NCBI GenBank assembly: GCA_048465415.1
Contig: DBFWLO010000024.1
Location: forward strand, 1-64,000
DNA length: 64,000 nt
Reading direction: 5' to 3'
DNA from: Scatosoma sp048465415
GTDB taxonomy: Bacteria; Bacillota; Clostridia; Christensenellales; Borkfalkiaceae
Shown: piece by piece, positions 25,958-34,744 of the stretch
How the letters are laid out: every line of letters begins with the position of its first letter
Position numbering within the stretch: position 1 is the stretch's first letter
Translations under genes and position numbers: made by a program
Notes under the pieces: model-generated
Seen by the model: only the letters and a program-made list of their open reading frames with translations
What the model was told of the DNA's origin: nothing
Databases searched by the model: none

Positions 25958-28900
25958 TCAGCGGCTATACAGCACGTCCTGCGTTATCGTATACGCATGC
26001 CCGCGAGTCACGACCGGCGTCGTCTGCCCGGTCGGCGTCGTCGCTTTGTCGAACGTTACGTCGTCGATGGCTATGGCGCCGTACCAATGCACGCCCCACA
26101 TAAAATAGTAATTATCCGCGCCGCCCGTCGTAAATTCGTACTCCACCGAATATACTTCGCCGATCTCGTATCCGCTCTTCCATTCAAAAATACCTTTATC
26201 GTGCGCGAAACTCCCGTCCTCGCGGGCAAGACAATAAAACTGTCCGTTTTCTTCCGGCTTCACGTCTTCGATGACCATGAATTTGAAACGCACGCGATAA
26301 GTCGTATTCGCCGAAAATCTCATATCCGCAAGGTTTGTGCGGCAAAACTCGTTAAATTCGTAATTGACGGAAAGAGGATCGTTATTTATGATATAGCAAG
26401 AGTAATTTCCGCTGATTACGTTGGTGTTTCTTCTGATAATACCGGTGGTATGCCCGCCGGGAAACATACAGCCGCCGTTGAATACGCCCGCTTCGAAGTT
26501 TTCCACGACGCCTTTATTGTCCAAATCTATGTTTTTGTCGGGAACGATGTTGTGAGCTATGATTTCCGCGTCCGAGGTATAGGAATAGTCGGTGTCCAAA
26601 ACGGTAAGCGTAATATTTTTAAGCGACACGCCGCCCATATTACGGATACCGAATACCAGCTGCCAGCCATCACCGTAATCCCCCGTATTGAATACGTACG
26701 AATACTTTTCGTATCCGTAATCCGCGGGCGTATAGAACGAACCGATGCGGTTAAGGCTAAAAGATTCGATGTACTCCTTCTTGTTGTCGACGTCCGCTTC
26801 GGGATCTATCAACGTCGCATAGAAAAAACCGCCTCCCGAAATTTCGGCCACCGTCGCGGCATCGAAAGTAAGCATATACGTCGTATGACCGACAAGCCGT
26901 TCTTTCAGCTGCAAACCGTCCGCCCAATTCTGCGTAATCGTACTGCGCATTTCATAAGAGCCGTCCGCTTTTTTCTCCGTATAATCGGGATTGAAACGGA
27001 AGGAAGCCGATACCTTATCCGCCGATCTTACGGAAACGTTATCGATCGCTATTTGCGCCGCGCCGTTCTTTCCGCCGAACGCGAGCACGTACTCTTTGCC
27101 GTCGTCGGGAACGGTTATCGTGACGCTTCTCGACGATACGTCGTTGGAGACGTCCAGCCATTCGTAACAATCTCCCCACGTTCGCTCAGTCCTGGAATAA
27201 GCGCCCGCCACGTAACGGCTGTCGTCCGTGATCACGATATCCTCTTTCGCTTTGTCCGTTCGGTAATAGTAAGAGATATAGTACGTTTTGCCGTTCTCCA
27301 TAGGCGCGCCGTAAGCGAATACGTCGTCCCCGCCGCCGACAAGAGCCTTTGAACCGTCGACCGTTACGAGTCGATCCGTCAATTTTCCTTCTCCCGTTAC
27401 GGTATAGGTTTTCGTCCCTTCTATCCTGTCCGTTTCGGAAAGATCTTCCGCCGCTTTATCTCCGACAGTCACTTCGCCGAGATAATATTTGTTCTCTCCG
27501 TCCCCTCCCGCGATCGGAAGTTCTGCTTTCGGCGTCCCGTTCCCGTCGGAAACCGCGAATTTCAGCGTATATACGCCCTTAGACAGGCTATCCGGAAGCG
27601 TATAGGAGAGATTGAAGAAATGCGCTTCTCCGCCGTTCATCGAAACGGGATCGAATCTCGCGTCCGTACCCGTGTAAACGGTTTCCCCCGCGGCATTTTC
27701 GAGATACACGCTCAAATCGTAATCCTGCCAGCATCTGCCCATTGCCCGGTTGCTCCAAAGCGTGTTGAGATATAATTTATCGCCCGCTTTCACTTCGGAG
27801 GAATACTGCATGCAATCGGGAACCAAACGATAGCCCATCAAACGGTTAAAATATTCGACAAGCTCCTCTTCGTTTTTGACGACGGTATCGAAATCCTGGG
27901 CCACCCAGCCGATCACCGACTGATAGTTCACCCGCCATTTATGAAGAGCTTCGTTCATGGCCTCGAAAAGCGGATAGGGATCGTCGTCGCCGTGCGTATG
28001 GTATCCGCCGCCGATCTCGCCCAAAAGGGGCAGGCCCGTGTTTTGATAGAAATAATCCAACGCCATACGCTGATCGTACTGCTGTAAAGCAAACGCTATG
28101 CCGTCGCGGCGGAACGTAATATTGTCGAGCTGCAAAACGTGGTCGTAACCCATATAATACATGAAATCGTCATACGTTTTCGGGCTGTTGACGCCCCACA
28201 TATTATTCAGAAACTCATAAGTACAAGAAATCACGAGGAGTTTATCCCCCCACGCCTCGCGCCATGCGTCGATAGTGTCGCAAAGGGCTTTTGTCCGTTC
28301 CTCCACGCTGTTATATGTATTCCAGCCCGAATGCCATTCCCCGACCATTCCGTAGCCGCGAAGCTCCACCACCTCGATGGCGTCGCGGTAAGCATATTCC
28401 TCCGACATATAATGACCGGAAAACTCAGATAAAAACGTTCTCAGTTCCCGCTGATATACGACGTTGGAAAGATCGGCGTAAATATCCCCGTCGTTCACTA
28501 TTTTAGGCACGTTGTAAGGCTCTTCGAATAACCAGGCGGGACAGCCGTTGACAACCCCCTGATTCAGATCGAGACCGTCCGTACAAAGGCGCAGATTGAT
28601 AGTCTTTCCCTGCTGAACCCAATATTCGACGGCCTCGTCCATGACGCTCCAATCGTAGCTTCCGGGCTTCGGCTCGATCACAGACCAGCCCGTGGAAAGG
28701 GAAACGCTTTTTACTTCGGGAAGCAATCCTTTATATCCGAGAGAAGGAAGTCCTCCCCAAAGAGGTTCTTCCAAAACCACCCAGCCCATACCTTCGTTAT
28801 CCGCACACAAATTGTTCGTTTCCTCAAATCCTACCGTTTTGTATCCGCCTCGCACATTGCTTTTGCCGTATATTTTTACGGTGTTTTCCCCAACGCTTTT

Positions 28901-29044
28901 TGCGCCCAGATATTCTTTTTCCTCGATAGTCGAAACGTTCGGTTGTTCCGAAGATTGCTTCCCCGGCGAAACACAGCCGCAAACGCAGACCAAAAGCAAT
29001 ACGGACAGCACCGACGCCGAAAACTTTAAAGATCCCCTTTTCAT
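25958..29044 (-). CDS. DUF4832-type secreted glycosidase lipoprotein with C-terminal CBM-like modules
   Basis: 1028 residues, GGGAGG site. The signal peptide ends in CVCGC, so it is lipid-anchored. Residues about 85-420 look like a TIM-barrel glycosidase of the beta-galactosidase type (SLSTGWSVIEPKPGSYDWSV; GYGMVGEWHSGW; GLPLLGEIGGG; the two Glu are candidate acid/base and nucleophile). Residues about 425-545 match the beta-sandwich called DUF4832 (LNTLWSNRAMGRCWQDYDLS). The C-terminal half holds about three carbohydrate-binding-like beta-sandwich modules (TYYISYYYRTDKAKED; NTYRVRFKFMVIEDV). First gene of the second operon with its own promoter and AraC-type operator. Substrate unknown. Confidence 0.8.
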   Translation of the reverse strand: MKRGSLKFSASVLSVLLLVCVCGCVSPGKQSSEQPNVSTIEEKEYLGAKSVGENTVKIYGKSNVRGGYKTVGFEETNNLCADNEGMGWVVLEEPLWGGLPSLGYKGLLPEVKSVSLSTGWSVIEPKPGSYDWSVMDEAVEYWVQQGKTINLRLCTDGLDLNQGVVNGCPAWLFEEPYNVPKIVNDGDIYADLSNVVYQRELRTFLSEFSGHYMSEEYAYRDAIEVVELRGYGMVGEWHSGWNTYNSVEERTKALCDTIDAWREAWGDKLLVISCTYEFLNNMWGVNSPKTYDDFMYYMGYDHVLQLDNITFRRDGIAFALQQYDQRMALDYFYQNTGLPLLGEIGGGYHTHGDDDPYPLFEAMNEALHKWRVNYQSVIGWVAQDFDTVVKNEEELVEYFNRLMGYRLVPDCMQYSSEVKAGDKLYLNTLWSNRAMGRCWQDYDLSVYLENAAGETVYTGTDARFDPVSMNGGEAHFFNLSYTLPDSLSKGVYTLKFAVSDGNGTPKAELPIAGGDGENKYYLGEVTVGDKAAEDLSETDRIEGTKTYTVTGEGKLTDRLVTVDGSKALVGGGDDVFAYGAPMENGKTYYISYYYRTDKAKEDIVITDDSRYVAGAYSRTERTWGDCYEWLDVSNDVSSRSVTITVPDDGKEYVLAFGGKNGAAQIAIDNVSVRSADKVSASFRFNPDYTEKKADGSYEMRSTITQNWADGLQLKERLVGHTTYMLTFDAATVAEISGGGFFYATLIDPEADVDNKKEYIESFSLNRIGSFYTPADYGYEKYSYVFNTGDYGDGWQLVFGIRNMGGVSLKNITLTVLDTDYSYTSDAEIIAHNIVPDKNIDLDNKGVVENFEAGVFNGGCMFPGGHTTGIIRRNTNVISGNYSCYIINNDPLSVNYEFNEFCRTNLADMRFSANTTYRVRFKFMVIEDVKPEENGQFYCLAREDGSFAHDKGIFEWKSGYEIGEVYSVEYEFTTGGADNYYFMWGVHWYGAIAIDDVTFDKATTPTGQTTPVVTRGHAYTITQDVLYSR

Positions 29045-29160
29045 GATTTACCTCCCGATCATTTTATCGTTATGATTCGTCCTCACACCCTCCGCTTCCC
29101 GCGAACTATATAAAGACTTCATAAACTTTGTTCTGTTTTGCTTTGTTTATTTTCCTATTT

Positions 29161-29189
29161 AGTATAACATCAAATTTCTCCGTTTTCAA
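29161..29189 (-). promoter_or_regulatory. Promoter of the DUF4832-glycosidase/ABC operon
   Basis: Minus strand TTGAAA (29189-29184), 17-bp spacer, TATACT (29166-29161), about 115 bp before the ATG at 29044. An AraC-type operator lies immediately upstream. Confidence 0.75.
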
Positions 29190-29225
29190 GACGCATCTGT
29201 TTTCTAAAATTGTGTATTTGTTCTG
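29190..29225 (-). promoter_or_regulatory. AraC-type operator, copy 1
   Basis: On the minus strand, a CAGAACAAA half-site and an AAACAGA half-site lie 21 bp apart, ending just before the -35 box. About two-thirds of the 36 bp, including both half-sites, match the sequence at 32705-32740 at the same distance from -35. Direct half-sites two helical turns apart next to -35 are typical of AraC activators. Confidence 0.65.
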
Positions 29226-29293
29226 TTTATCGCTATCTTCCCGGCGCTGTCCGGAGATATTTTGCGATCTATGCGGCAACTTTTTACAATCTC

Positions 29294-30565
29294 TTATCGG
29301 CCATGAACAAAAAGCACTCTGCCGCCTTCTTTTCTGGATTCTTCGGCGCGTATCGCCATCAGATGACTTTCCACCGAATCTTCGAGGCGGGTAGGTGCGT
29401 CGGCCTCGCCGCAAAGGACTTTATAAAATTGTTCGATAATGCCGTTGTCGCCTCCGCCGTGGTTATGGCCGCCCTCTAACAACATGTCGATATCGATCTT
29501 TTCCTCGGGACGGTTGAAACGCTTAATAACGATCGTATTTGTGACTTCGTCCAGATCTATCTGGCCTTCCGTACAATAAAATTTCATAATGCGGCCGCCG
29601 CCCGCAGTAAACGCCGTCATCCGCAGATTGGCTTTAATCCCGTTCGCGAAACGTATTTCGACGATCTGATGATCCACCACGTCGTTATCACAGGCGTACA
29701 CGCATCGTCCGTAAGGCCCCGTTTCTATCGCTTTTCTTATATTTTCTTCCGTTAAAGGAAGCTCCGTCGTCAGCATGTTATACGGCCAGCAGTTTCCGGG
29801 GCTGCCGACGCTTTTCCAGTTCCCGATATATATGCTTTCCGCGCTGTATGTACAGGTATGTATATACTTGCAATCGGTGCATCTGTCTGCCGCGTCTTTC
29901 GGCTGACATTCGCGGCGAAAAAGTTTCAAATCCCCCATAGAGGAAAGCGCTTCGCATTTACTTTTCGCGTAATACTGCAAAAGATCGAGATCATGGCAGC
30001 ACTTTTGCAAAATCATAGGCGAGGTCTCTTTGCTGTTGCGCCAGTTCCCGCGAACGAAACTGTGCGCCTGGTGCCAATAACAAACCTGTTCGATCGTATC
30101 TATCATTACCAGATCGCCGCAGGTTTTGCCGTCGAGAATCTCTTTCACCTTGACAAAAGCGGGCGCATAGCGAAGCACATGACAGACCATTACCTTTCCC
30201 CCGTACTTTTTATGCGCCGCCAGCAGCCGCCGACATTCTTTTTCGTCTCCGGTGATCGGTTTTTCGAGCAGTATATCGTATCCGAGTTCCAGCGCTCTCT
30301 CGCATTGACGAACGTGATCGTTATCCAAAGTCGCGATCACAAGAGCGTCGGCTCGCTTTATTTTGAAAAACTCACGCTCGTCGGGAAACAGCGATTCTTC
30401 TTTTACGTCGAAAATTTTCCCATATTTTTCCAACTTCGCTTTATTTATATCGCACAGAGCCGTTATCTCAAACCGGTCTTTCCGATCTGCCATCAATCGG
30501 CCGTAGGCTTCTGCGCCGCGCGAACCGCAGCCGATAACCGCAACGCTGAATTTCTTCGTTTCCAT
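29294..30565 (-). CDS. Gfo/Idh/MocA-family oxidoreductase
   Basis: 423 residues, AGGAGT site. The Rossmann motif VIGCGSRGAEAYG (residues 10-22) binds NAD(P), and LLEKPITGD contains the catalytic EKP motif; HDLDLLQYY supplies the usual downstream His. An unusual insertion carries four Cys (CQPKDAADRCTDCKYIHTC), which could bind a metal. Members oxidise or epimerise sugars and sugar acids, cytoplasmically. It follows the GH3 gene by 47 bp and is probably co-transcribed from the promoter at 32676. A 249-bp gap holding a separate promoter follows. Confidence 0.9.
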   Translation of the reverse strand: METKKFSVAVIGCGSRGAEAYGRLMADRKDRFEITALCDINKAKLEKYGKIFDVKEESLFPDEREFFKIKRADALVIATLDNDHVRQCERALELGYDILLEKPITGDEKECRRLLAAHKKYGGKVMVCHVLRYAPAFVKVKEILDGKTCGDLVMIDTIEQVCYWHQAHSFVRGNWRNSKETSPMILQKCCHDLDLLQYYAKSKCEALSSMGDLKLFRRECQPKDAADRCTDCKYIHTCTYSAESIYIGNWKSVGSPGNCWPYNMLTTELPLTEENIRKAIETGPYGRCVYACDNDVVDHQIVEIRFANGIKANLRMTAFTAGGGRIMKFYCTEGQIDLDEVTNTIVIKRFNRPEEKIDIDMLLEGGHNHGGGDNGIIEQFYKVLCGEADAPTRLEDSVESHLMAIRAEESRKEGGRVLFVHGR

Positions 30566-30612
30566 AATTTATACTCCTAATCTCTGCGGCTCCCCGCCGC
30601 AGTTTTCTTAAC

Positions 30613-32655
30613 TTAATTAAAATCCCCGCTCAGTTTGACCTTTCCCGAAAGTCGTATATCCCGAGAAGACGACCCGACCGCTATGCCGTAAACGCCGTCG
30701 GATACGACGTAACGATGATAAACGACAGAATAAAAGGCAAAGTCGGATTTTGAAAGACGACATTCGATTCGCCTTTCTTCTCCCGCTTTCAAAAATATTT
30801 TTTCAAAAGTTTTCAATTCGCGTTTGGGACGTTCCACGGGGGCATGGTAGGGTTCAACGTAGATCTGAACGACTTCCGCGCCATCGCGCTTTCCCGTATT
30901 TTTCAACGTAAAACACACCTCCACAATATGATCGGATCTATTTTTCAACGATAAATCGCCGTACTCGAAACAGGTATAGCTCAATCCGAAGCCAAACGGA
31001 AAAAGTACGGGTAAATGATAAAAATCATAATACCTGTAACCGACCAGCACCCCTTCGCGATACCGTTCCGTAAATCCGTTCCCGCAGTTTTCTCCCGTAG
31101 GCGTATCCGCGACGGAAATAGGAAACGTTTCCGAAAGTTTGCCCGAAGGATTGGTTTCCCCGCTCAAAACCGAAGCGAGGGCGTCATTGATCCGGTCGCC
31201 GCCGAATCCCGCAAAAACAATCGCCGCCACTTTTTCCGTCCAGGCGGTCATATCCACGGCCGCGCCCGTCTCCACGACGACGATCACATTTTTGTTTTCT
31301 TCGGCAAGCGAGAGAATGAGTTTTTCCTGTACGGGCTGCAAACGCAGGGAAGAACGGTCATAGCTTTCGGTTTCCGTCAGCTGATTATCGCCGACCACCA
31401 CGATTACCGCGTCGTTTTCAAAGGCGGCCAACCTTGCTTCTTTATGCCCGACCGACTGGCAAAGAGAAAGAGCCAACGTACAGCTGGAATAAGTATAACC
31501 CCTATAAAAGGGAAATTCGCCGTGGGACAGACGTTTTTTGAGTTGAACAGACAAAGACTCAGACTGCCCTATCGATGTAACGCGCGCGCTTCCACCTCCG
31601 GTACAGGAGGGGCTTTCCGCAAGCTCGCCGACGACCGCGACGCGGCATCCGTCTTTCAAAGGCAGCATCCCTTCGTTTTTCAAAAGAACGATGCCCTCTC
31701 TTGCGGCAGCGAATGCTATTTGTTCCCGTTCTTTCGCGGTGAGTACCGAACCGCGCAAATCCTCAGCGGCATCCCTTTTATTCAATAACGTCAGAATGCG
31801 CCCGACGCTTTCGTCGATGTCGGTCTGTGAAATCACACCCTCCGCCAGTCCTTTTTGGAGATTTGTCAAAGAATCCGGCGAATAGGGAAATTCGATATCG
31901 AGCGTGGCTTTAAGCGCACGGCTCCTGTCATGCACCGCGCCCCAATCGGAAATAACAACGCCTTGATATCCGAGCTTCTCTCTCAAAATATCTTTCAGAA
32001 TCATGGGATTTTCGGAAGCGTAAACGCCGCAAACCGGATTATACGAGCACATCACCGTCCACGGCTGAGCCTGCAAAGCAATTTCAAAAGGTTTTATATA
32101 AATTTCCATCAATGTGCGTTCGTCGATTTCGCTGCTTTGATACAAACGTTCCCATTCCCGGTTATTCAAACAAAAATGTTTTAAAGAGGCGCCTATTCCC
32201 GCCTTTTGCAAGCCTTCGATATAGCTTTTCGCCGTCCGTCCCGCCAAATAAGGATCTTCGGAAAAATATTCAAAATTACGTCCGCAAAGAGGCGTACGTT
32301 TTATATTGACGCCCGGGGCCAACAAAATATCCACGTGCTTCTCCGCACATTCCGCGGCTAAGGCTTGTCCTACTTGTTCTGCCAGATACGGATTCCAGGC
32401 ATTAGCAAGCAAATGAGGAGAGGGATATGCGCGCGAAGGTTCTCCTTTCGGAAATTCGGGGGTTTCGACGCGTAACCCACAAGGACCGTCCGACGCGCGC
32501 AGAGAGGGAAGTTTGCCTCCGCAGCTCTCCGTCTTGAATCCTCCCACGGCGATAAGCAATTTCAATTTTTCTTCCGCAGTCAATTCGGGGGTTCCGTTTT
32601 TAGGTTCTTCACAATTTAGTTTTATTGTATTTTCCATTCTCCTTTCTGTCCCCAT
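30613..32655 (-). CDS. GH3-family beta-glycosidase, cytoplasmic
   Basis: 680 residues in the usual GH3 order: TIM barrel first (about 30-290; SDGPCGLRV, APGVNIKRTPLCGRNFEYFS, KHFCLNNREWER), nucleophile Asp in GVVISDWGAVHD, then the alpha/beta-sandwich (about 315-520) and a C-terminal FN3-like domain (about 570-670, EVVQIYVEPYHAPVERP). No signal peptide, so it acts on imported oligosaccharides. The ATG at 32655 has no obvious Shine-Dalgarno sequence; a second ATG at 32637 is preceded very closely by AGGAG, so the exact start is uncertain. First gene of a two-gene unit with the Gfo/Idh/MocA gene. Confidence 0.9.
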   Translation of the reverse strand: MGTERRMENTIKLNCEEPKNGTPELTAEEKLKLLIAVGGFKTESCGGKLPSLRASDGPCGLRVETPEFPKGEPSRAYPSPHLLANAWNPYLAEQVGQALAAECAEKHVDILLAPGVNIKRTPLCGRNFEYFSEDPYLAGRTAKSYIEGLQKAGIGASLKHFCLNNREWERLYQSSEIDERTLMEIYIKPFEIALQAQPWTVMCSYNPVCGVYASENPMILKDILREKLGYQGVVISDWGAVHDRSRALKATLDIEFPYSPDSLTNLQKGLAEGVISQTDIDESVGRILTLLNKRDAAEDLRGSVLTAKEREQIAFAAAREGIVLLKNEGMLPLKDGCRVAVVGELAESPSCTGGGSARVTSIGQSESLSVQLKKRLSHGEFPFYRGYTYSSCTLALSLCQSVGHKEARLAAFENDAVIVVVGDNQLTETESYDRSSLRLQPVQEKLILSLAEENKNVIVVVETGAAVDMTAWTEKVAAIVFAGFGGDRINDALASVLSGETNPSGKLSETFPISVADTPTGENCGNGFTERYREGVLVGYRYYDFYHLPVLFPFGFGLSYTCFEYGDLSLKNRSDHIVEVCFTLKNTGKRDGAEVVQIYVEPYHAPVERPKRELKTFEKIFLKAGEERRIECRLSKSDFAFYSVVYHRYVVSDGVYGIAVGSSSRDIRLSGKVKLSGDFN

Positions 32656-32675
32656 TTTTCTGATTTTATGATTTT

Positions 32676-32704
32676 ATTATACACTGCCGCCTATTGAATT
32701 TCAA
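32676..32704 (-). promoter_or_regulatory. Promoter of the GH3/oxidoreductase operon
   Basis: Minus strand TTGAAA (32704-32699), 17-bp spacer, TATAAT (32681-32676). It lies about 20 bp upstream of the GH3 start, giving a very short leader. Confidence 0.8.
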
Positions 32705-32740
32705 GTTACTTCTGTTCTTAAATATTGTGCTTTTGTTCTG
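32705..32740 (-). promoter_or_regulatory. AraC-type operator, copy 2
   Basis: On the minus strand, half-sites AGAACA occur twice, 21 bp apart (CAGAACAAA and AAGAACAGA), abutting the -35 box. The layout is the same as at 29190-29225. The nearby AraC regulator at 20830 is the natural candidate to bind both. Confidence 0.65.
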
Positions 32741-32970
32741 AATCATGTGAATGAAAGCAAATTTTTCCTTAATATGAAATATCTGCTAAAAATTGTCTTT
32801 AAAAAGAGAGAATAATATATTCCCCTTATCTACAAAGATACTATACAAAAAGTTTAACAATCGTTAGTATCTGTTCATCAAATTTTAAGATGCGTATTTA
32901 CATAAACAACAGGCGCGAAAGCGTCGAAGCGATAGAATCGGGTGTTATGAGCGACGGAATCGGCAAAGAA

Positions 32971-33047
32971 AAAGACCTGAAATACTCAGGACTTTGGTTT
33001 AGAAAGAGAGAGTCGAACCCCCGTTCGCTTTCACTAATCCGGGTTTC
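32971..33047 (-). other. tRNA-3'-end-like segment followed by a small terminator; possible attachment site
   Basis: The minus strand reads GGGGGTTCGACTCTCTC, which folds as a tRNA T-arm (with two G-U pairs), then a 7-nt acceptor-like stretch, A and CCA at about 32998. A CCTGA/TCAGG hairpin with a U-run follows at 32971-32997. No matching 5' half of a tRNA is present upstream. Integrating elements commonly leave such 3' fragments, and excisionase-like genes begin 200 bp away. The match is limited to one arm plus CCA, so coincidence cannot be excluded. Confidence 0.35.
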
Positions 33048-33143
33048 AAGAAATTTGTCCTTCCTCGCCTTCCGTCTCCATTGGTCTTTGAAACGCCCCT
33101 ATTTTCCCCAGATTTGAGCCTTTTTTCGCAGGCTTTTGCACAA

Positions 33144-33175
33144 ATGCGAGAAAATTGCGAGAAAATTGCGAGAAG
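33144..33175. repeat. Three tandem copies of an 11-bp repeat
   Basis: The unit ATTGCGAGAAA occurs three times in a row (first copy lacks one T, last ends in G). It lies between the tRNA-like segment and the excisionase-like genes, where integrase arm-binding sites or an attachment core would be expected. Otherwise the stretch from 32741 to 33252 shows nothing coding that I trust. Confidence 0.5.
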
Positions 33176-33252
33176 ATAATTCGATTATTTAACCCAAAAA
33201 AACGGACGTCTTTCCTTCATCATCGGCAAAAAAAGAAAAGGAAGATAAAAAA

Positions 33253-33516
33253 ATGACTCGTGAAGAAAAAATCATTGTTCTCGAAAGAATGCTGCGTAAA
33301 TGTCCCGAAGTTTTAAGCCCCATGAAAGTGAGCCGCTATTCTCCGTTCGGCAAAAACCGCGTCTACGAACTCATCAAAAGCGGCGAACTTCGCGCCTTCG
33401 TCTATCAAGGCTCTTACATCATCGCAAAATCGGATTTAATCGAATACCTCGCCGACCACAGCGACGATAAAAGCGCAAGAAGGTACACGATCGCAAAAGG
33501 CGGCAAACAAAGATGA
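33253..33516 (+). CDS. Excisionase-like small HTH protein
   Basis: 87 residues, AAGGAAG site. The centre reads VSRYSPFGKNRVYELIKSGE, then LRAFVYQGSYIIAKSDLIEYL, the winged-helix pattern of excisionase/MerR-like proteins (helix-turn-helix, then a beta hairpin, then a final helix). Such proteins bend DNA at attachment sites or act as small regulators in integrative elements. Its stop overlaps the next start by ATGA, so the two are coupled. No integrase gene is present, which points to a relic. Confidence 0.75.
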   Translation: MTREEKIIVLERMLRKCPEVLSPMKVSRYSPFGKNRVYELIKSGELRAFVYQGSYIIAKSDLIEYLADHSDDKSARRYTIAKGGKQR

Positions 33517-34097
33517 GCCTCAGGCGCATACAGGAAGAAATCAGAAGCACCTATCCTTCCCTGCTGACGCTTGACAACGTACGCACGATCCTGCGCATCA
33601 GCAAGCGCAAGGCTTCGTGGATGCTCAAAAACGGATATATCAAATGCACCGACAGCGGCAAGAAAACCCATCAATACAAGGTACGCATCGAAGACCTCCT
33701 CGCATACATGAAAAAAGTCGAACAGGGCAAACCGGAAGTGAAAATTCCCACAGGGTTGTTCAATGCCCACCCCACGAAAAGGAATCGGTCGGATATACTC
33801 ATCGTGCCGGGAAGTCTGCACGAACAGCCGCCTGACGATTTCAAAGTGTGGCTGGAAAAGGAATGGTCCGACATCGCGGAGTGTCTGACGGTAAAAGAGG
33901 TCGCCCTCTTGACGGGCTATCAAAAACAGACCGTACAAAAATGGATTGCGTCAAAAAAGCTGAAAAGCGTATGGGCGCAAAACAAACTTCTCATTGCAAA
34001 GAGATGGGTAATCAAATTCTATTGTTCCTACGGATATAAAATCCAAAACAAATGCGAAAAGCATATCAAGTTATTACTGCGATACTATGCGCTGTAA
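33513..34097 (+). CDS. Protein with two excisionase-like HTH domains
   Basis: 194 residues, coupled to the upstream gene by a 4-bp overlap. The N-terminal domain (LTLDNVRTILRISKRKASWM, then LKNGYIKCTDSGKKTHQYKV) and the C-terminal domain (LTVKEVALLTGYQKQTVQKW) both have the helix-turn-helix pattern of excisionase-type DNA-binding proteins, joined by a linker of about 60 residues. The last 20 residues look unlike the rest (aromatic, basic) and may be run-on after damage. Probable DNA-binding role in an integrative element; precise function unknown. Confidence 0.7.
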   Translation: MSLRRIQEEIRSTYPSLLTLDNVRTILRISKRKASWMLKNGYIKCTDSGKKTHQYKVRIEDLLAYMKKVEQGKPEVKIPTGLFNAHPTKRNRSDILIVPGSLHEQPPDDFKVWLEKEWSDIAECLTVKEVALLTGYQKQTVQKWIASKKLKSVWAQNKLLIAKRWVIKFYCSYGYKIQNKCEKHIKLLLRYYAL

Positions 34098-34182
34098 AAT
34101 TTCAGATTCAAAGATGATTTGCCGCCTATCTGGTTTTGCATTTACGACATCTTACATAAAAAATTTTTAGGAGGAAGGCAAC

Positions 34183-34491
34183 ATGACAATCACAAAAGAA
34201 GAGAGGGAAACCATTACCCTCTCCAACGAAGCCGAAGGAAGCGCGGAGGTCTATACCTACAACACAAAGCTCAAAAACCGCCTCGCGGAGGTTGCGGAAC
34301 AGTATCCCGAAGTCTATTCTTTGAAACATGAAAATCCCGACGGCGGCGTTCTCTACACGCTTCCCAAAAAGTATCTGAAAGTAACGATTCGCACGCCTAT
34401 GAGCGAAGCGGACAGAGATCGCTGCAGAGAAAACTGTCAAAATTTGAAACCGTCGCAATATCGCCAAACAAATTCAATGGATAAGGAATAA
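34183..34491 (+). CDS. Small mobile-element protein, C-terminus replaced by a repeat
   Basis: 102 residues, TAGGAGGAAGG site. The first 80 residues (ERETITLSNEAEGSAEVYTY; KNRLAEVAEQYPEVYSL; TLPKKYLKVTI) resemble short conserved proteins commonly seen beside excisionase genes in Firmicutes elements; I do not know their function. From about residue 81 the reading enters the direct repeat at 34425, and the same RENCQNL peptide appears in the truncated ATPase at 35395, so the native C-terminus has been lost. Confidence 0.6.
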   Translation: MTITKEERETITLSNEAEGSAEVYTYNTKLKNRLAEVAEQYPEVYSLKHENPDGGVLYTLPKKYLKVTIRTPMSEADRDRCRENCQNLKPSQYRQTNSMDKE

Positions 34492-34591
34492 TCCGCTGCG
34501 GGCAGGACACTTCCTCTACCGCGAGAAATAAACTCGAAAAAGCATGAGGAAACTCAATGATTTTCGACCTTAAAACGGCGGGAAAACGTAT
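34425..34591 (+). repeat. Diverged direct repeat, copy R1
   Basis: About 165 bp beginning CAGAGAAAACTGTCAAAA, matching 35395-35556 with roughly three-quarters identity by eye. Shared blocks include CGTCGCAATATCGC, TCCTCTACCGCGAGAAA and a CGAAAAAGCATGAG block. It starts inside a coding sequence and replaces its 3' end. No terminal inverted repeats or ORF were seen. Confidence 0.7.
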
Positions 34592-34744
34592 AGGCTTGAA
34601 AAACGAAAAACCAAAGAGTGATTACTTGTCGTAAAAAGTACTTTTTATATTAAAGAAGGGATACTGTCTCCCTTCCCTTCCTGATCGCTGATAACTAAAT
34701 ATCTTCGCATTTTTTACTTTCCCTCTGTTGTTTGAAAAAACGAG

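Noticed and set aside
32890..33117. 75-residue ORF
   Set aside because: It covers the tRNA-like segment, and peptides such as RESNPRSLSL are typical spurious translations of tRNA sequence.
33142..33176. Short tandem repeats considered as a CRISPR array
   Set aside because: The 11-bp units are directly adjacent without spacers, and there are no cas genes in the window.
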